Origin: Microbacterium sp. AK031
GTDB lineage: Bacteria; Actinomycetota; Actinomycetes; Actinomycetales; Microbacteriaceae
Direction of reading: 5' to 3'
NCBI RefSeq assembly: GCF_024807145.1
Contig: NZ_JANUCA010000003.1
Coordinates: 62,001 to 126,000, forward strand
Length of the DNA stretch: 64,000 nucleotides
This document shows, piece by piece, positions 15,986 to 24,699 of this stretch (positions within the stretch are counted from its first letter, which is position 1; every line of letters starts with the position of its first letter). Under the pieces are notes generated by a model. That model was not told where the DNA came from. It did no database searches and worked only from the letters and a program-made list of their open reading frames with translations. The translations under genes were made by a program, and so were the position numbers.

Positions 15986-16830
15986 GCCAGCGCAGCCTTC
16001 AGCGTGTTGTTCCACGGATCCTGGAAGGTCAGAGCCCGGCCGTCGTCCTGCACGTCTGTGTCGAAGTGCGTGAGGCGCTCGTTCAACGCACCGAGCGAAT
16101 CGGCGTCGGGCAGCAACAGGTCGACCTGCCCCAGGCCGAGCGCCGGCATCCGCGGACCCGCACCGCGTGAGTTCCAGACATTCATCGCCATGTGGTGGTG
16201 GTATCCACCCGCGCTGACGAACAGCGCCTGTTCGCCGAGTGATGCCGTGGCGTCGAAGCCGAGGCGGTTCACATAGAACTCGCGGGCGGTGTCGACATCG
16301 CCGACCGAGAGGTGCACGTGGCCGATCTGCGCGGCTGCCGCACCGGTCGGATCCTCGCCCAGGTGCTCCTGCAGGAACGAATTCGGGTCCAGGTAGAGGG
16401 TCGCCATCTCGATCTGGCCGTGCGTCCACGACCACTCGGTGCGGTCGCGATCCCAGTACAGCTCGATGCCGTTGCCCTCTGGGTCGGTGAGGTAGAACGC
16501 CTGGCTCACCAGATGATCGGCGCTGCCGGTGAACGTGTGCGGCGCGCGTTGCGCCACAGAAGACAAAGCACCCGCGAGTGCCGCCTGCGACTCGAACACG
16601 ATCGCAGTGTGGAAGAGTCCAGCCGAGCCGGGCAGAGCATGTCGCAGCGTCGGCTCGTGGCGGAGGATCACCAGAGGCACGCCGGCGCGACCGACCGTCA
16701 CGGTGTCGCCGTCGGCATCCAGCACCTGCAGCGTGACGACGTCTCGGTAGAACGCCGTCATCGCGTCGAGGTCGGCGACGAGCAGGGTGACGGCACCCAT
16801 CGAAGTTGCCGCGGCAAGTTTTTCATTCAT
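15979..16830 (-). CDS. Two-domain VOC (glyoxalase/ring-cleavage type) protein
   Basis: The 283-residue protein contains two vicinal-oxygen-chelate modules, at about residues 12-130 and 165-280. Candidate metal ligands are the His in FHTAIVF, the Glu in GNGIELYWDRD, and the His residues of IGHVHLSVGD and GYHHHMAMN in the second half. This is the layout of catechol 2,3-dioxygenase-like and CatE-like proteins, but no aromatic pathway gene is nearby, so the reaction is unknown. The start ATG at 16830 precedes LAAATSMGAVTLLVADL. It is followed upstream by a GntR regulator on the same strand, 34 bases away. Confidence 0.8.
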   Translation of the reverse strand: MNEKLAAATSMGAVTLLVADLDAMTAFYRDVVTLQVLDADGDTVTVGRAGVPLVILRHEPTLRHALPGSAGLFHTAIVFESQAALAGALSSVAQRAPHTFTGSADHLVSQAFYLTDPEGNGIELYWDRDRTEWSWTHGQIEMATLYLDPNSFLQEHLGEDPTGAAAAQIGHVHLSVGDVDTAREFYVNRLGFDATASLGEQALFVSAGGYHHHMAMNVWNSRGAGPRMPALGLGQVDLLLPDADSLGALNERLTHFDTDVQDDGRALTFQDPWNNTLKAALAA

Positions 16831-16864
16831 GTCAATGCAAGCCAGAGAGGGCTGAGAAGTATTC

Positions 16865-17503
16865 CTAGCCGCGACCCATGCGCGCGAACGCTCCGAGAAC
16901 GGTGCGCTCCGATGAGATGAGGTAGCTCTCCAATGCATCGGCCGCGGCATGCGGACCCTCTTCGAGGAGGGTCTTGAGCACGACGTGGTTCTTGCGCACG
17001 AACGGCTCATGCAGCGCGCGGGGATCGTCGATCTCGAGGAACACAAGGCGAAGCTCGGCCGCGACATCGCGATAGGTGCGGGCGAGCCTCGGGCTGTCGG
17101 CGAGGGCGACGATCGCATCGTGGAAGGCCATGTTCGCGCTGCCGACCCTGTGCCATTCCTCGTTCGGGAGGTGCTGTTCGGCCTCGGCGAGCGCGGAGCG
17201 CATCAGCTGCACCGCCGGATGCTCCGGTTCGGACTGACGCAGTGCGGAGCATTCGATCACGCGGCGCGCACGGTAGATGTCGATGACGTCGGCGATCGAG
17301 GGAGCCGAGACCGACACGCCGCGGTGCGGGATGTGCTCGATGAGCCCCTGCTCGGCCAGCACGCGGAACGCCTCCCGCAGCGTGTTGCGTGAGACCTCGA
17401 ACCGCTCGGCCAGCGCAGCCTCCGAGAGTCGCGCCCCTGGTGCGAACTCGCCGTCGATGATGGTCTGGCGCAGCACAGCCGCCAGTGCTCCCTGATGGTT
17501 CAC
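16865..17503 (-). CDS. GntR-family regulator (FCD/FadR type)
   Basis: The 212-residue regulator has an N-terminal winged helix (LRQTIIDGEFAPGARLSEAA then FEVSRNTLREAFRVL) and an all-helical FCD ligand domain with typical His/Asp positions (FHDAIV near residue 130). It starts at a GTG with AAGG upstream. It is divergent from the NRAMP-like/pxpA operon, with a perfect ATTGTT-G-AACAAT palindrome in the shared region, so it probably controls that operon and itself. The ligand is likely the transported substrate, such as 5-oxoproline, by inference. Confidence 0.88.
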   Translation of the reverse strand: MNHQGALAAVLRQTIIDGEFAPGARLSEAALAERFEVSRNTLREAFRVLAEQGLIEHIPHRGVSVSAPSIADVIDIYRARRVIECSALRQSEPEHPAVQLMRSALAEAEQHLPNEEWHRVGSANMAFHDAIVALADSPRLARTYRDVAAELRLVFLEIDDPRALHEPFVRKNHVVLKTLLEEGPHAAADALESYLISSERTVLGAFARMGRG

Positions 17504-17553
17504 GCCTTCATGTTAAGCGGAGGAGACCTCCCGTGTAGCATCCCGGAAACATA

Positions 17554-17566
17554 ATTGTTGAACAAT
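17554..17566. promoter_or_regulatory. GntR operator candidate
   Basis: ATTGTT-G-AACAAT is a perfect 13-base palindrome with the TTGT/ACAA core usual for FadR-type regulators. It overlaps the putative -35 TTGAAC (17558-17563); a TACACT -10 follows at 17583-17588 after 19 bases. Confidence 0.7.
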
Positions 17567-17631
17567 CGAACCTAATCTGTCCTACACTCGGTGTCACCCG
17601 ACACCCGCCAAAGACGATGGGAACCCACTTC

Positions 17632-18927
17632 ATGTCCGAGCAGTCTCCGACCGACGCCCATACTGATCCGCAGACCGACCCCGAGACAGCCGCCAAACTC
17701 GCCGCAGTGAAGAAGCGCGTCGGCCGCAGCGCCGTCATCGGCGCGATCTTCCTGATGGCCACCTCGGCCATCGGCCCCGGCTTCATCACTCAGACCGCGA
17801 CCTTCACCGCATCCATGGGCGCTGCGTTCGCGTTCGCCATCCTCGTCTCGGTGCTGATCGACATCGCCGTGCAGCTGAACGTCTGGCGCATGATCACGTC
17901 TTCCGGCATGCGCGCCGGCGAGCTCGCGAACTCGGCGATCCCCTTCTCAGGGCACGTGATCGCGATCCTCGTCGTGATCGGCGGCCTCGCCTTCAACATC
18001 GGAAACATCGCCGGTGGCGGGCTGGGACTGAACGCTCTGCTCGGCGTCGACCCCAAGATCGGCGGCCTGCTGACCGCTGCGCTCGCAATCGTGATCTTCC
18101 TCATCAAGAAGGCCGGCAAGGTGATGGACATCCTGCTGGTCGTCCTCGGCACCGGCATGATCGTGATGACGGTCATCGTCGCGATCATCGCCCAGCCGCC
18201 GATCGGCGAGGCATTGCGCCAGACGATCGTTCCGGATGAGCTGAACTTCGCCACCATCACCACGATCGTCGGTGGCACGGTCGGCGGATACATCACCTAT
18301 TCCGGTGCCCACCGCTACCTCGCCTCCGGGCAGACCGGTCCGGAGCATGCCGGCCCGGTCATGCGGGCTGCCGCCAACGGCATCATCATCACGGGCATCA
18401 TGCGCTACGTGCTGTTCCTGGCGATCCTCGGCGTCGTGGCATCCGGTGTCGCGCTCGATCTGTCCAGCCAGGCAGCCAACCCTGCCGGTCAGGCGTTCGG
18501 CTCGGTGCTGGGTGAGGCGGGCCTGCGCATCTTCGGCGCCATCTTCTGGGCCGCAGCCCTCAGCTCGGTGATCGGAGCCGCCTACACCTCGGCGACGTTC
18601 CTGTCGTCGTTCCACAAGCGGTTCCTCGGCGGCTGGTCGCTGCAGATCGCGACCGTGGCGTTCATCGTCGTCTCGCTGATCGTCTACTTGTCGATCGGCA
18701 CGGCCCCGGCCGCGATCCTGGTCTTCGTCGGTGGATTCAACGGGCTCATCCTCCCGATCGGACTTACGGTGTTCATGTACATCGGATGGTTCCGCCGCGA
18801 CCTGCTCGGCACGCGGAAGTACCCGCTGGTGCTGCTCATCGCCGGCACGCTGGTGACGCTGCTCACCTGGTACATGGGTATCGTCTCGGTCGGACCCATC
18901 TTCGCCTTCCTCGGAATCGGAGTGTGA
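17632..18927 (+). CDS. NRAMP-fold transporter without metal-site motifs (YcsG-like)
   Basis: The 431-residue protein has 11 predicted helices and an NRAMP-like opening [20 protein letters not shown]. The metal-coordinating DPGN motif of helix 1 is absent, and the helix-6 MPH motif is replaced by [16 protein letters not shown]. It sits directly before pxpA, as B. subtilis ycsG is next to ycsF. It is therefore more likely a carrier for an organic substrate, possibly 5-oxoproline, than a metal importer. The ATG at 17632 is preferred over 17617, but neither has a strong ribosome site. A 2-base gap separates it from pxpA. Confidence 0.8.
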   Translation: MSEQSPTDAHTDPQTDPETAAKLAAVKKRVGRSAVIGAIFLMATSAIGPGFITQTATFTASMGAAFAFAILVSVLIDIAVQLNVWRMITSSGMRAGELANSAIPFSGHVIAILVVIGGLAFNIGNIAGGGLGLNALLGVDPKIGGLLTAALAIVIFLIKKAGKVMDILLVVLGTGMIVMTVIVAIIAQPPIGEALRQTIVPDELNFATITTIVGGTVGGYITYSGAHRYLASGQTGPEHAGPVMRAAANGIIITGIMRYVLFLAILGVVASGVALDLSSQAANPAGQAFGSVLGEAGLRIFGAIFWAAALSSVIGAAYTSATFLSSFHKRFLGGWSLQIATVAFIVVSLIVYLSIGTAPAAILVFVGGFNGLILPIGLTVFMYIGWFRRDLLGTRKYPLVLLIAGTLVTLLTWYMGIVSVGPIFAFLGIGV

Positions 18928-18929
18928 CA

Positions 18930-19694
18930 ATGCCCACCATCGACCTGAACTCCGACCTCGGCGAGAACGTTCCCGAACGCATCGTCAGCGACGACGTCGC
19001 GATGCTCGAGATCGTCACGAGCGCCAACGTGTCGTGCGGGTTCCATGCGGGCAGCCCCGAGGGCATCCGCGAGACTCTGGATGCCGCGGTGCGGGGCGGC
19101 GTCGTGATCGGCGCCCACCCCGGGTACCGGGATTACGAGAACTTCGGTCGCACGAACGTCGAGATCGATGCCCCGACGCTGCAGGCCCATGTCGAGTACC
19201 AGCTCGGCGCGATCATGGGTCTGGCCGCATCCGTCGGAGGCACGGTGTCGTACGTCAAGCCGCACGGTGCGCTCTACAACACCATCGCCCGCGATGAGCG
19301 GCAGTCCGCCGATGTGGTGGCAGCCATCAAGGCGATCGATCCGAGCCTCGTGCTGCTGGGACTTGCCGGTGGCGTCGTCCTGGATGTCGCGTCGAAGGCC
19401 GGGCTCGCCGTGGCCGCCGAGGCCTTCGCCGACCGCGCGTACCAGCCCGACGGTCAGCTCGTCTCGCGCACCCAGGAGGGTGCCGTGCTGCATGACCCCG
19501 CCGCTGTCGCCGAGCGCATGGTGCGCCTGGCGTCCGATGGTGTGATCCGCGCGATCGACGGCACCGACGTGCGCGTCGAGGCGCAGTCGATCTGCGTGCA
19601 CGGCGACAGCCCTGGGTCGATAGAGATGGCGGCGGAGACGAAACGGATGCTGCAGGCAGCAGGCATCACGATCGCACCGTTCGCCGAGGTCTGA
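18930..19694 (+). CDS. pxpA: 5-oxoprolinase subunit A (LamB/YcsF family)
   Basis: PxpA, with PxpB and PxpC, opens 5-oxoproline to glutamate at the cost of ATP. The 254-residue protein has the family signature [12 protein letters not shown] near residue 5, [19 protein letters not shown] near residue 32, [14 protein letters not shown] near residue 57 and VKPHGALYN near residue 108. It follows the transporter by 2 bases and ends 1 base before a 25-codon ORF that leads into pxpBC. Confidence 0.93.
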   Translation: MPTIDLNSDLGENVPERIVSDDVAMLEIVTSANVSCGFHAGSPEGIRETLDAAVRGGVVIGAHPGYRDYENFGRTNVEIDAPTLQAHVEYQLGAIMGLAASVGGTVSYVKPHGALYNTIARDERQSADVVAAIKAIDPSLVLLGLAGGVVLDVASKAGLAVAAEAFADRAYQPDGQLVSRTQEGAVLHDPAAVAERMVRLASDGVIRAIDGTDVRVEAQSICVHGDSPGSIEMAAETKRMLQAAGITIAPFAEV

Positions 19695-19695
19695 G

Positions 19696-19773
19696 ATGGC
19701 TGTCCTCGCGACTTCGGATCAGCTCACGGCCGCCCGCGCGGCGCGCGCTTCGGATGCGGAGTGTATCGTCTGA
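19696..19773 (+). CDS. Tiny ORF bridging pxpA and pxpBC
   Basis: A 25-codon frame starts at an ATG 1 base after the pxpA stop and ends in TGA at 19771-19773, overlapping the pxpBC ATG (19773) by one base in a TGATG junction. It reads MAVLATSDQL and onward with no known motif. It could be a translational coupler or simply the remains of a longer gene. Expression is not shown by sequence alone. Confidence 0.35.
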   Translation: MAVLATSDQLTAARAARASDAECIV

Positions 19774-21428
19774 TGCGCATCCTCACGGTATCCGACCGCA
19801 GCCTGCTCGTCGAAGCGGCCGATCTCGAAGAGGCCATGCGCCTGAATCTCGCCTGGGACGGCGTGTCCGGCATCGTCGAGCGCATCCCCGGCGCCCGCAC
19901 GGTGCTCGTGCGGTTCGATCCGCTGCGTACATCGGCCGCTGCGCTGGCTGAGGTGCTCTCGGCCACGCAGGTGGATGCCGAGCACGTGCCGCACACCCGC
20001 GAGGTCACGGTGCCGGTACGCTACGACGGCGAGGATATCGCTGAAGCTGCCGAGTTGCTCGGTGTCTCGGCGGAGGAGCTCGTTAGCCGGCACCTCGCCG
20101 CGGACTGGCAGGTCGCCTTCTCGGGCTTCGCGCCGGGATTCGGGTACGTGGTGAGCGGGGACCCACTGTTCGATGTGCCGCGCCGTTCGTCGCCGCGCAC
20201 GCGCGTGCCGGCGGGATCTGTCGCGCTCGCCGGACAGTTCACGGGCGTGTATCCCCGTGAGAGTCCCGGCGGCTGGCAACTCATCGGGCACACGGATGCC
20301 GTGATGTGGGACATCGACCGCGACCCGCCGGCGCTGCTGTCGCCGGGGGCGCTGGTGAAGTTCGAGCGGGCAGGTCGGGAGTCGGTGGTGCTTCCGGATT
20401 CTCCACCACTGCCGGATTCTCCACCGCTGCCGGATTCTCCACCACCGGAAAACGGAGACGAACTGGCGAGTCGCCGGAGTGTCGCAGCTCGCCACGCCGG
20501 CGACACGCCAAGTCGTCCGGGTCTTCCAGAACGCGGCGGTGTCGAGGTGGTGCGGCCTTCCATGCAATTGCTGCTGCAGGATGCCGGACGGCCAGGGCAC
20601 GCCGCTCTCGGAGTATCCGCATCGGGGGTTGCCGACCGCACGGCGCTGCGCGACGCCAATCGCGCGGTCGGCAATGAGTCGGATGCCGCAGTGCTCGAGA
20701 GCGTGGGCGGAGCGGTGCTGCGGTTCCACGGCGCAGGTGTCGCGGCTGTCACCGGCGCGATCGGCGAGCTCACGCTGACGGATGCCGAAGGCGTCGACCG
20801 CAGCATCCCGCACGGTACCCCGTTCGCCACGGTCGACGGTGATGAGCTGACGCTCGGACACCCGAGCCATGGCCTGCGCTACATCATCGGCGTCCGTGGC
20901 GGGATCGACGCAGCATCCGCTCTGGGAAGCCGCGCCAGCGACACGCTCGCGGGTCTCGGGCCCGATCCGCTTGTCGCCGGCGCGATCATCGGGGTCGGCG
21001 ATGCGGCACCACACTCTGTCGACCCCGTGGCCACCCCGCGCGAACTTCCGGCACCCGGCGATCTGGTCGAACTCGACATCACCCTCGGCCCACGCGACGA
21101 CTGGTTCACGGCATCCGCTCTGGAAACTCTGACGACGCAGGAGTGGCTGGTCACGCCGCGCTCCGACCGGGTCGGCATCCGTCTGCATGGTGACGCGCCC
21201 CTCGAACGCTCCACTCTCGGCGAACTGCCCAGCGAGGGGGCTGTGACCGGAGCGATCCAGGTGCCGCCCGAGGGCCAGCCGGTGCTCTTCCTGCCGGATC
21301 ATCCGCTCACCGGCGGCTATCCGATCGTCGGCGCGCTCACCGACCGCTGCCTCGATCTCGCAGCGCAACTGCCGCCAGGAGCGCGCATCCGTTTCCGCAT
21401 CGCTCGTATCGAAGAAGGTCCGCAATGA
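19773..21428 (+). CDS. pxpBC: Fused 5-oxoprolinase subunits B and C
   Basis: The 551-residue protein joins PxpB (KipI-like, about residues 1-205; FSGFAPGFGYVVSGDPLF near 115) to PxpC (KipA-like, about 255-551; VRPSMQLLLQDAGRPGHAALG then GSRASDTLAGLG). The linker holds three copies of PDSPPL-type repeats near residue 210. The PxpC half is related to the carboxyltransferase part of urea carboxylase. In many bacteria these are two genes. The start at 19773 gives the normal PxpB N-terminus (MRILTVSDRSLLVEA); a GTG 12 bases upstream is possible. It overlaps the biotin carboxylase gene by 4 bases. Confidence 0.9.
   Translation: MRILTVSDRSLLVEAADLEEAMRLNLAWDGVSGIVERIPGARTVLVRFDPLRTSAAALAEVLSATQVDAEHVPHTREVTVPVRYDGEDIAEAAELLGVSAEELVSRHLAADWQVAFSGFAPGFGYVVSGDPLFDVPRRSSPRTRVPAGSVALAGQFTGVYPRESPGGWQLIGHTDAVMWDIDRDPPALLSPGALVKFERAGRESVVLPDSPPLPDSPPLPDSPPPENGDELASRRSVAARHAGDTPSRPGLPERGGVEVVRPSMQLLLQDAGRPGHAALGVSASGVADRTALRDANRAVGNESDAAVLESVGGAVLRFHGAGVAAVTGAIGELTLTDAEGVDRSIPHGTPFATVDGDELTLGHPSHGLRYIIGVRGGIDAASALGSRASDTLAGLGPDPLVAGAIIGVGDAAPHSVDPVATPRELPAPGDLVELDITLGPRDDWFTASALETLTTQEWLVTPRSDRVGIRLHGDAPLERSTLGELPSEGAVTGAIQVPPEGQPVLFLPDHPLTGGYPIVGALTDRCLDLAAQLPPGARIRFRIARIEEGPQ
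20394..20450. repeat. Tandem repeat in the pxpB-pxpC linker
   Basis: Three near-identical 18-base units of the form CCGGATTCTCCACCACTG encode PDSPPL repeats. Copy number in such units tends to vary between strains. Confidence 0.75.
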
Positions 21429-23137
21429 AGAAGATACTGATCGCCAACCGGGGCGAGATCGCGGTGCGCGTGATCCGCGCATGCGCCGAGGCCGGGTACA
21501 CCTCGGTCGCGGTCTACGCGGATCAGGACGCCGATGCGCTGCACGTGCGCCTGGCGGATGAGGCAGTCGGGCTGGTCGGTACGACCGCCGCTGAGACATA
21601 CCTGTCGGTCGAGGCTCTGCTGAGGGCTGCCGCCGATTCGGGGGCGGATGCTGTGCACCCCGGATACGGATTCCTCTCGGAGAGCGCGGAGTTCGCCCGC
21701 GCTGTCGAGGGCGCGGGACTCGTGTGGATCGGCCCCGCGCCGGACAGCATCGATGCGCTCGGCGACAAGATGACCGCACGACGGATCGCGCAGAAGGTGA
21801 ACGCGCCCCTTGCTGCCGGCACCGATCAGCCGCTCGCGGGACCGGCCGAGGCGGTCGCATTCGCCGAGGAGAATGGACTGCCGATCGCGATCAAGGCCGC
21901 GTTCGGTGGCGGTGGCAGAGGGATGAAGGTCGTCCGCGAGCTGTCGGAGGTCGCGGACGCGTTCGACGCCGCCACACGTGAAGCCGTCGTGGCTTTCGGC
22001 CGTGGCGAGTGCTTCGTGGAACGGTTCCTGGAGAGTCCCAGGCATATCGAGGTGCAGGTGCTCGGCGACGGCCACGGTGAGATCGTGGTCGTCGGCGATC
22101 GCGACTGCTCGATGCAGCGCCGCAACCAGAAGCTGATCGAAGAAGCTCCGGCTCCCGTCCTGACGGTCGAGCAGCGTTCCGAGATCCATGACGCCGCTCG
22201 ACGGATCTGCGCCGAGGTCTCCTACCGCGGTGCCGGAACAGTCGAGTTCCTGCTCGCCGCCGATGGCACGATCTCGTTCCTCGAGGTGAACACGCGGCTG
22301 CAGGTCGAGCACCCCGTCACTGAGGAGGTCACCGGGGTCGATCTGGTGCGCGAGCAGTTCCGGATCGCGTTCGGCGAGGGGTCGTCGGTCAGCGCGACTC
22401 CCGAGCCCGTCGGGCACGCATTCGAATTCCGGATCAATGCGGAAGATCCCGGCCGCGGGTTCCTGCCCAGCCCCGGGCTCGTTGAGACTCTGCGGATCCC
22501 GGGCGGCCCCGGCGTGCGGTGGGACAGCGGGATCGAAGCGGGGGATGCAGTGCAGTCGGCGTTCGACTCGATGATCGCGAAACTGATCGTGCACGCTGAT
22601 ACGCGGGATGCGGCGCTGATCCGTGCGCGTCGCGCGCTGCGGGAGCTGTCGGTCGAGGGTCCGGCGACCGTCATCCCGTTCGATCGCCTGGCGGTCGATG
22701 AGCCCGAGTTTCAGACCGGAACATTCGCCGTGCACACGCAGTGGATCGAGAGCACGCTGCTTCCGCGGCTGGAGCCGCAGCTGCGGCCGGCGCCCGTCGA
22801 AGATGCCGCGCTGCAGCGCTTCCTGGTCGAGATCGACGGTCGACGCGTGATGCTCGGAGTGCCTTCGGCGCTGCTGCGCAGGTTCGCTTCTTCGACCGCG
22901 CCGACGGCTGCTCCGGCATCCGCTGATCCTGCCGAACTGCGCGCACCGGCTCCCGGCACGCTGGTGCGCTGGATCGTGGAAGACGGAGCCGAGGTGGCTG
23001 AGGGTGATGCCGTCGCCGTGCTCGACGCGATGAAGATGGAGACTCAGGTCACGGCTCACCGCGCCGGGGCTCTGGGCCACGCGGCATCCGTCGGTGACTC
23101 GATCGCCGCGGATGCAGTGCTCGCTCGCATCGGCTGA
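21425..23137 (+). CDS. Biotin carboxylase with C-terminal biotin carrier domain
   Basis: The 570-residue protein has a full biotin carboxylase (residues 1-445: KKILIANRGEIAVRVIRAC start, ATP-grasp loop FGGGGRGMKVV near 160, HPVTEEVTGVDL near 295) and a biotinyl domain ending in LDAMKMETQV, with the target Lys at 537. It would make carboxybiotin from ATP and bicarbonate. No AccD-type carboxyltransferase is nearby; the adjacent PxpC half is the only carboxyltransferase-like partner, giving a split urea-carboxylase-like set. The start overlaps the pxpBC stop by 4 bases (ATGA). Acyl-CoA carboxylation with a remote partner is the alternative. Confidence 0.9.
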   Translation: MKKILIANRGEIAVRVIRACAEAGYTSVAVYADQDADALHVRLADEAVGLVGTTAAETYLSVEALLRAAADSGADAVHPGYGFLSESAEFARAVEGAGLVWIGPAPDSIDALGDKMTARRIAQKVNAPLAAGTDQPLAGPAEAVAFAEENGLPIAIKAAFGGGGRGMKVVRELSEVADAFDAATREAVVAFGRGECFVERFLESPRHIEVQVLGDGHGEIVVVGDRDCSMQRRNQKLIEEAPAPVLTVEQRSEIHDAARRICAEVSYRGAGTVEFLLAADGTISFLEVNTRLQVEHPVTEEVTGVDLVREQFRIAFGEGSSVSATPEPVGHAFEFRINAEDPGRGFLPSPGLVETLRIPGGPGVRWDSGIEAGDAVQSAFDSMIAKLIVHADTRDAALIRARRALRELSVEGPATVIPFDRLAVDEPEFQTGTFAVHTQWIESTLLPRLEPQLRPAPVEDAALQRFLVEIDGRRVMLGVPSALLRRFASSTAPTAAPASADPAELRAPAPGTLVRWIVEDGAEVAEGDAVAVLDAMKMETQVTAHRAGALGHAASVGDSIAADAVLARIG

Positions 23138-23169
23138 GCCGCGGCATCCGCCCTCTTGCCCGCCCGGCT

Positions 23170-23254
23170 GTTACACACTGCGGAGGTTGTCACGTGTGGC
23201 GGAGGAATTCGGTCAGAACATCCGCCATGCGCAACAACCTCCGTCAGGCGTAAC
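23170..23254. repeat. Long imperfect palindrome between convergent genes
   Basis: The 85-base element begins GTTAC and ends GTAAC. The outer arms share CGGAGGTTGT/ACAACCTCCG, and the inner arms share GGCGGA/TCCGCC around a loop near 23208-23217. It lies between the biotin carboxylase and uracil permease genes. It may be a bidirectional terminator or a small non-autonomous palindromic repeat; no flanking duplication is visible. Confidence 0.6.
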
Positions 23255-23266
23255 TCGTGAGACGGC

Positions 23267-24607
23267 CTACTCCGGGTCGCCGCCCAGAGGACCGACCGCG
23301 GGGATGGGGCCGCCGTCATCCGCTCCGGTCTTGCGGGCACGGGCGATCGCATTGCCGACGTGGTACACCAGCAGGGCTGCGACCGTGCCGATCACGATGG
23401 CGCCGAGCTGGAAGGCGCCCCACTGCATCGCGAAGCCGCCGACGGCGATCACGAAGGAGATCGCGACCGTGTACTGGTTGACCGGGCGGGAGAAGTCGAC
23501 GCGGTTGTCGACCCAGATCTTGATGCCGATGACGCCGATGAGGCCGTAGAGAGCTGTGGTCACGCCGCCCAGCACGCCCGGAGGGATCGTGTTGAAGATG
23601 ACGCCGATCTTCGGTGAGAAGGCGAGCAGGATGGCGGCGAAGCCGGCCACCCAGTACGCGGCGGTGGAGTAGACGCGGGTCGCGGCCATCACTCCGATGT
23701 TCTCACCGTAGGTCGTGGTGGCCGAGCCGCCGAAGCCACCGGCGAGGGTGGTGGCGAGACCGTCGGCGACCAGGGCGCGTCCGGTGTGCTTGTTGATCGA
23801 CGGGTCGTTCGTCATGGTGGCGACGCCGCGCACGTGCCCGACGTTCTCGGCGATGAGCACGAGCACGACGGGCAGGAACATCGGCACGTACGCCCATGCC
23901 ATCGGATCGGTGACGGCGGCGAGGTGGAAGTCGGGCAGTCCGATCCAGGCGGCCTCGGCGACCCCGTCGAAGGTCACCTGACCGGTGAAGATCGCAACGA
24001 CGTAGCCGACGATCACACCGAGGAAGATTGAGATGCGACCCAGGAACCCGCGGAACAGCACGCTGAACAGCACCACCGCGATCAGCGTCACGGAGGCCAG
24101 CTCGGGCTGCAGCGTGAAGTTGTTCCATGCGGCCGGAGCGAGGTTGAAGCCGATCAGAGCGACGATCGAGCCGGCGACCACCGGGGGCATGAGGCGGTCG
24201 ATCCACCCGATGCCGACCGCCTGCACGAGGAAGCCGATACCCGCCAGCAGTGCGCCGACCACGAGCACACCGACCAGGGCTTGCGTGATCTGCTGAGCGG
24301 TCTCCAGCGCCTGACCCGCGTTGATCGCCGTGATCGGCGCGAGGAATGCGAACGACGAGCCCAGGTAGCTGGGCAGGCGGTTGCGCGTGAGCAGCAGGAA
24401 GAGCAGGGTGCCGAGACCGGAGAACAGCAGCGTCGTCGACACCGGGAAGCCGGTGATGATCGGAACCAGGAAGGTCGCACCGAACATAGCGACCACGTGC
24501 TGCGCACCGATCGCGAAGGTCGCGGGCCAGTTCAGGCGCTCTTCAGGCCGGACGACCTCGCCGGGGGCGACGGTGTGACCGTCGCCATGGATCTTCCACA
24601 CGGGCAT
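23267..24607 (-). CDS. Uracil/xanthine permease (NCS2 family)
   Basis: The 446-residue carrier has about 14 helices of the UraA fold. FAIGAQHVVAMFGATFLVP near residue 31, SFAFLAPI near 85 and AENVGHVRGVATM near 255 match the NCS2 family; the Glu of AENVG is a substrate ligand in UraA. GG(F)GGSATTTYGENIGVMAATR near 295 is the second signature. The ATG at 24607 has a GAGGAG ribosome site, and a longer frame is discarded. It may serve pyrimidine or purine base uptake; uracil is the most likely substrate. It is followed upstream by purC on the same strand, 92 bases away. Confidence 0.88.
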   Translation of the reverse strand: MPVWKIHGDGHTVAPGEVVRPEERLNWPATFAIGAQHVVAMFGATFLVPIITGFPVSTTLLFSGLGTLLFLLLTRNRLPSYLGSSFAFLAPITAINAGQALETAQQITQALVGVLVVGALLAGIGFLVQAVGIGWIDRLMPPVVAGSIVALIGFNLAPAAWNNFTLQPELASVTLIAVVLFSVLFRGFLGRISIFLGVIVGYVVAIFTGQVTFDGVAEAAWIGLPDFHLAAVTDPMAWAYVPMFLPVVLVLIAENVGHVRGVATMTNDPSINKHTGRALVADGLATTLAGGFGGSATTTYGENIGVMAATRVYSTAAYWVAGFAAILLAFSPKIGVIFNTIPPGVLGGVTTALYGLIGVIGIKIWVDNRVDFSRPVNQYTVAISFVIAVGGFAMQWGAFQLGAIVIGTVAALLVYHVGNAIARARKTGADDGGPIPAVGPLGGDPE

Positions 24608-24699
24608 GGGGGCTCCTCGGAAATCGGGGTGGGATGCTGGAGAAACACTACCGATTGCCGAGCGCTCGTTTCTCACGGCGAGAGCGCGGCCCGCCCGGC

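Noticed and set aside
13595..16435. 946-codon version of the TPM gene with an N-terminal extension
   Set aside because: The extension crosses the small membrane-protein gene and removes the signal peptide; the ATG at 15559 has a ribosome site.
19719..23080. Long minus-strand frames over pxpBC and the biotin carboxylase
   Set aside because: Shadows of coupled plus-strand genes; no ribosome sites or domains.
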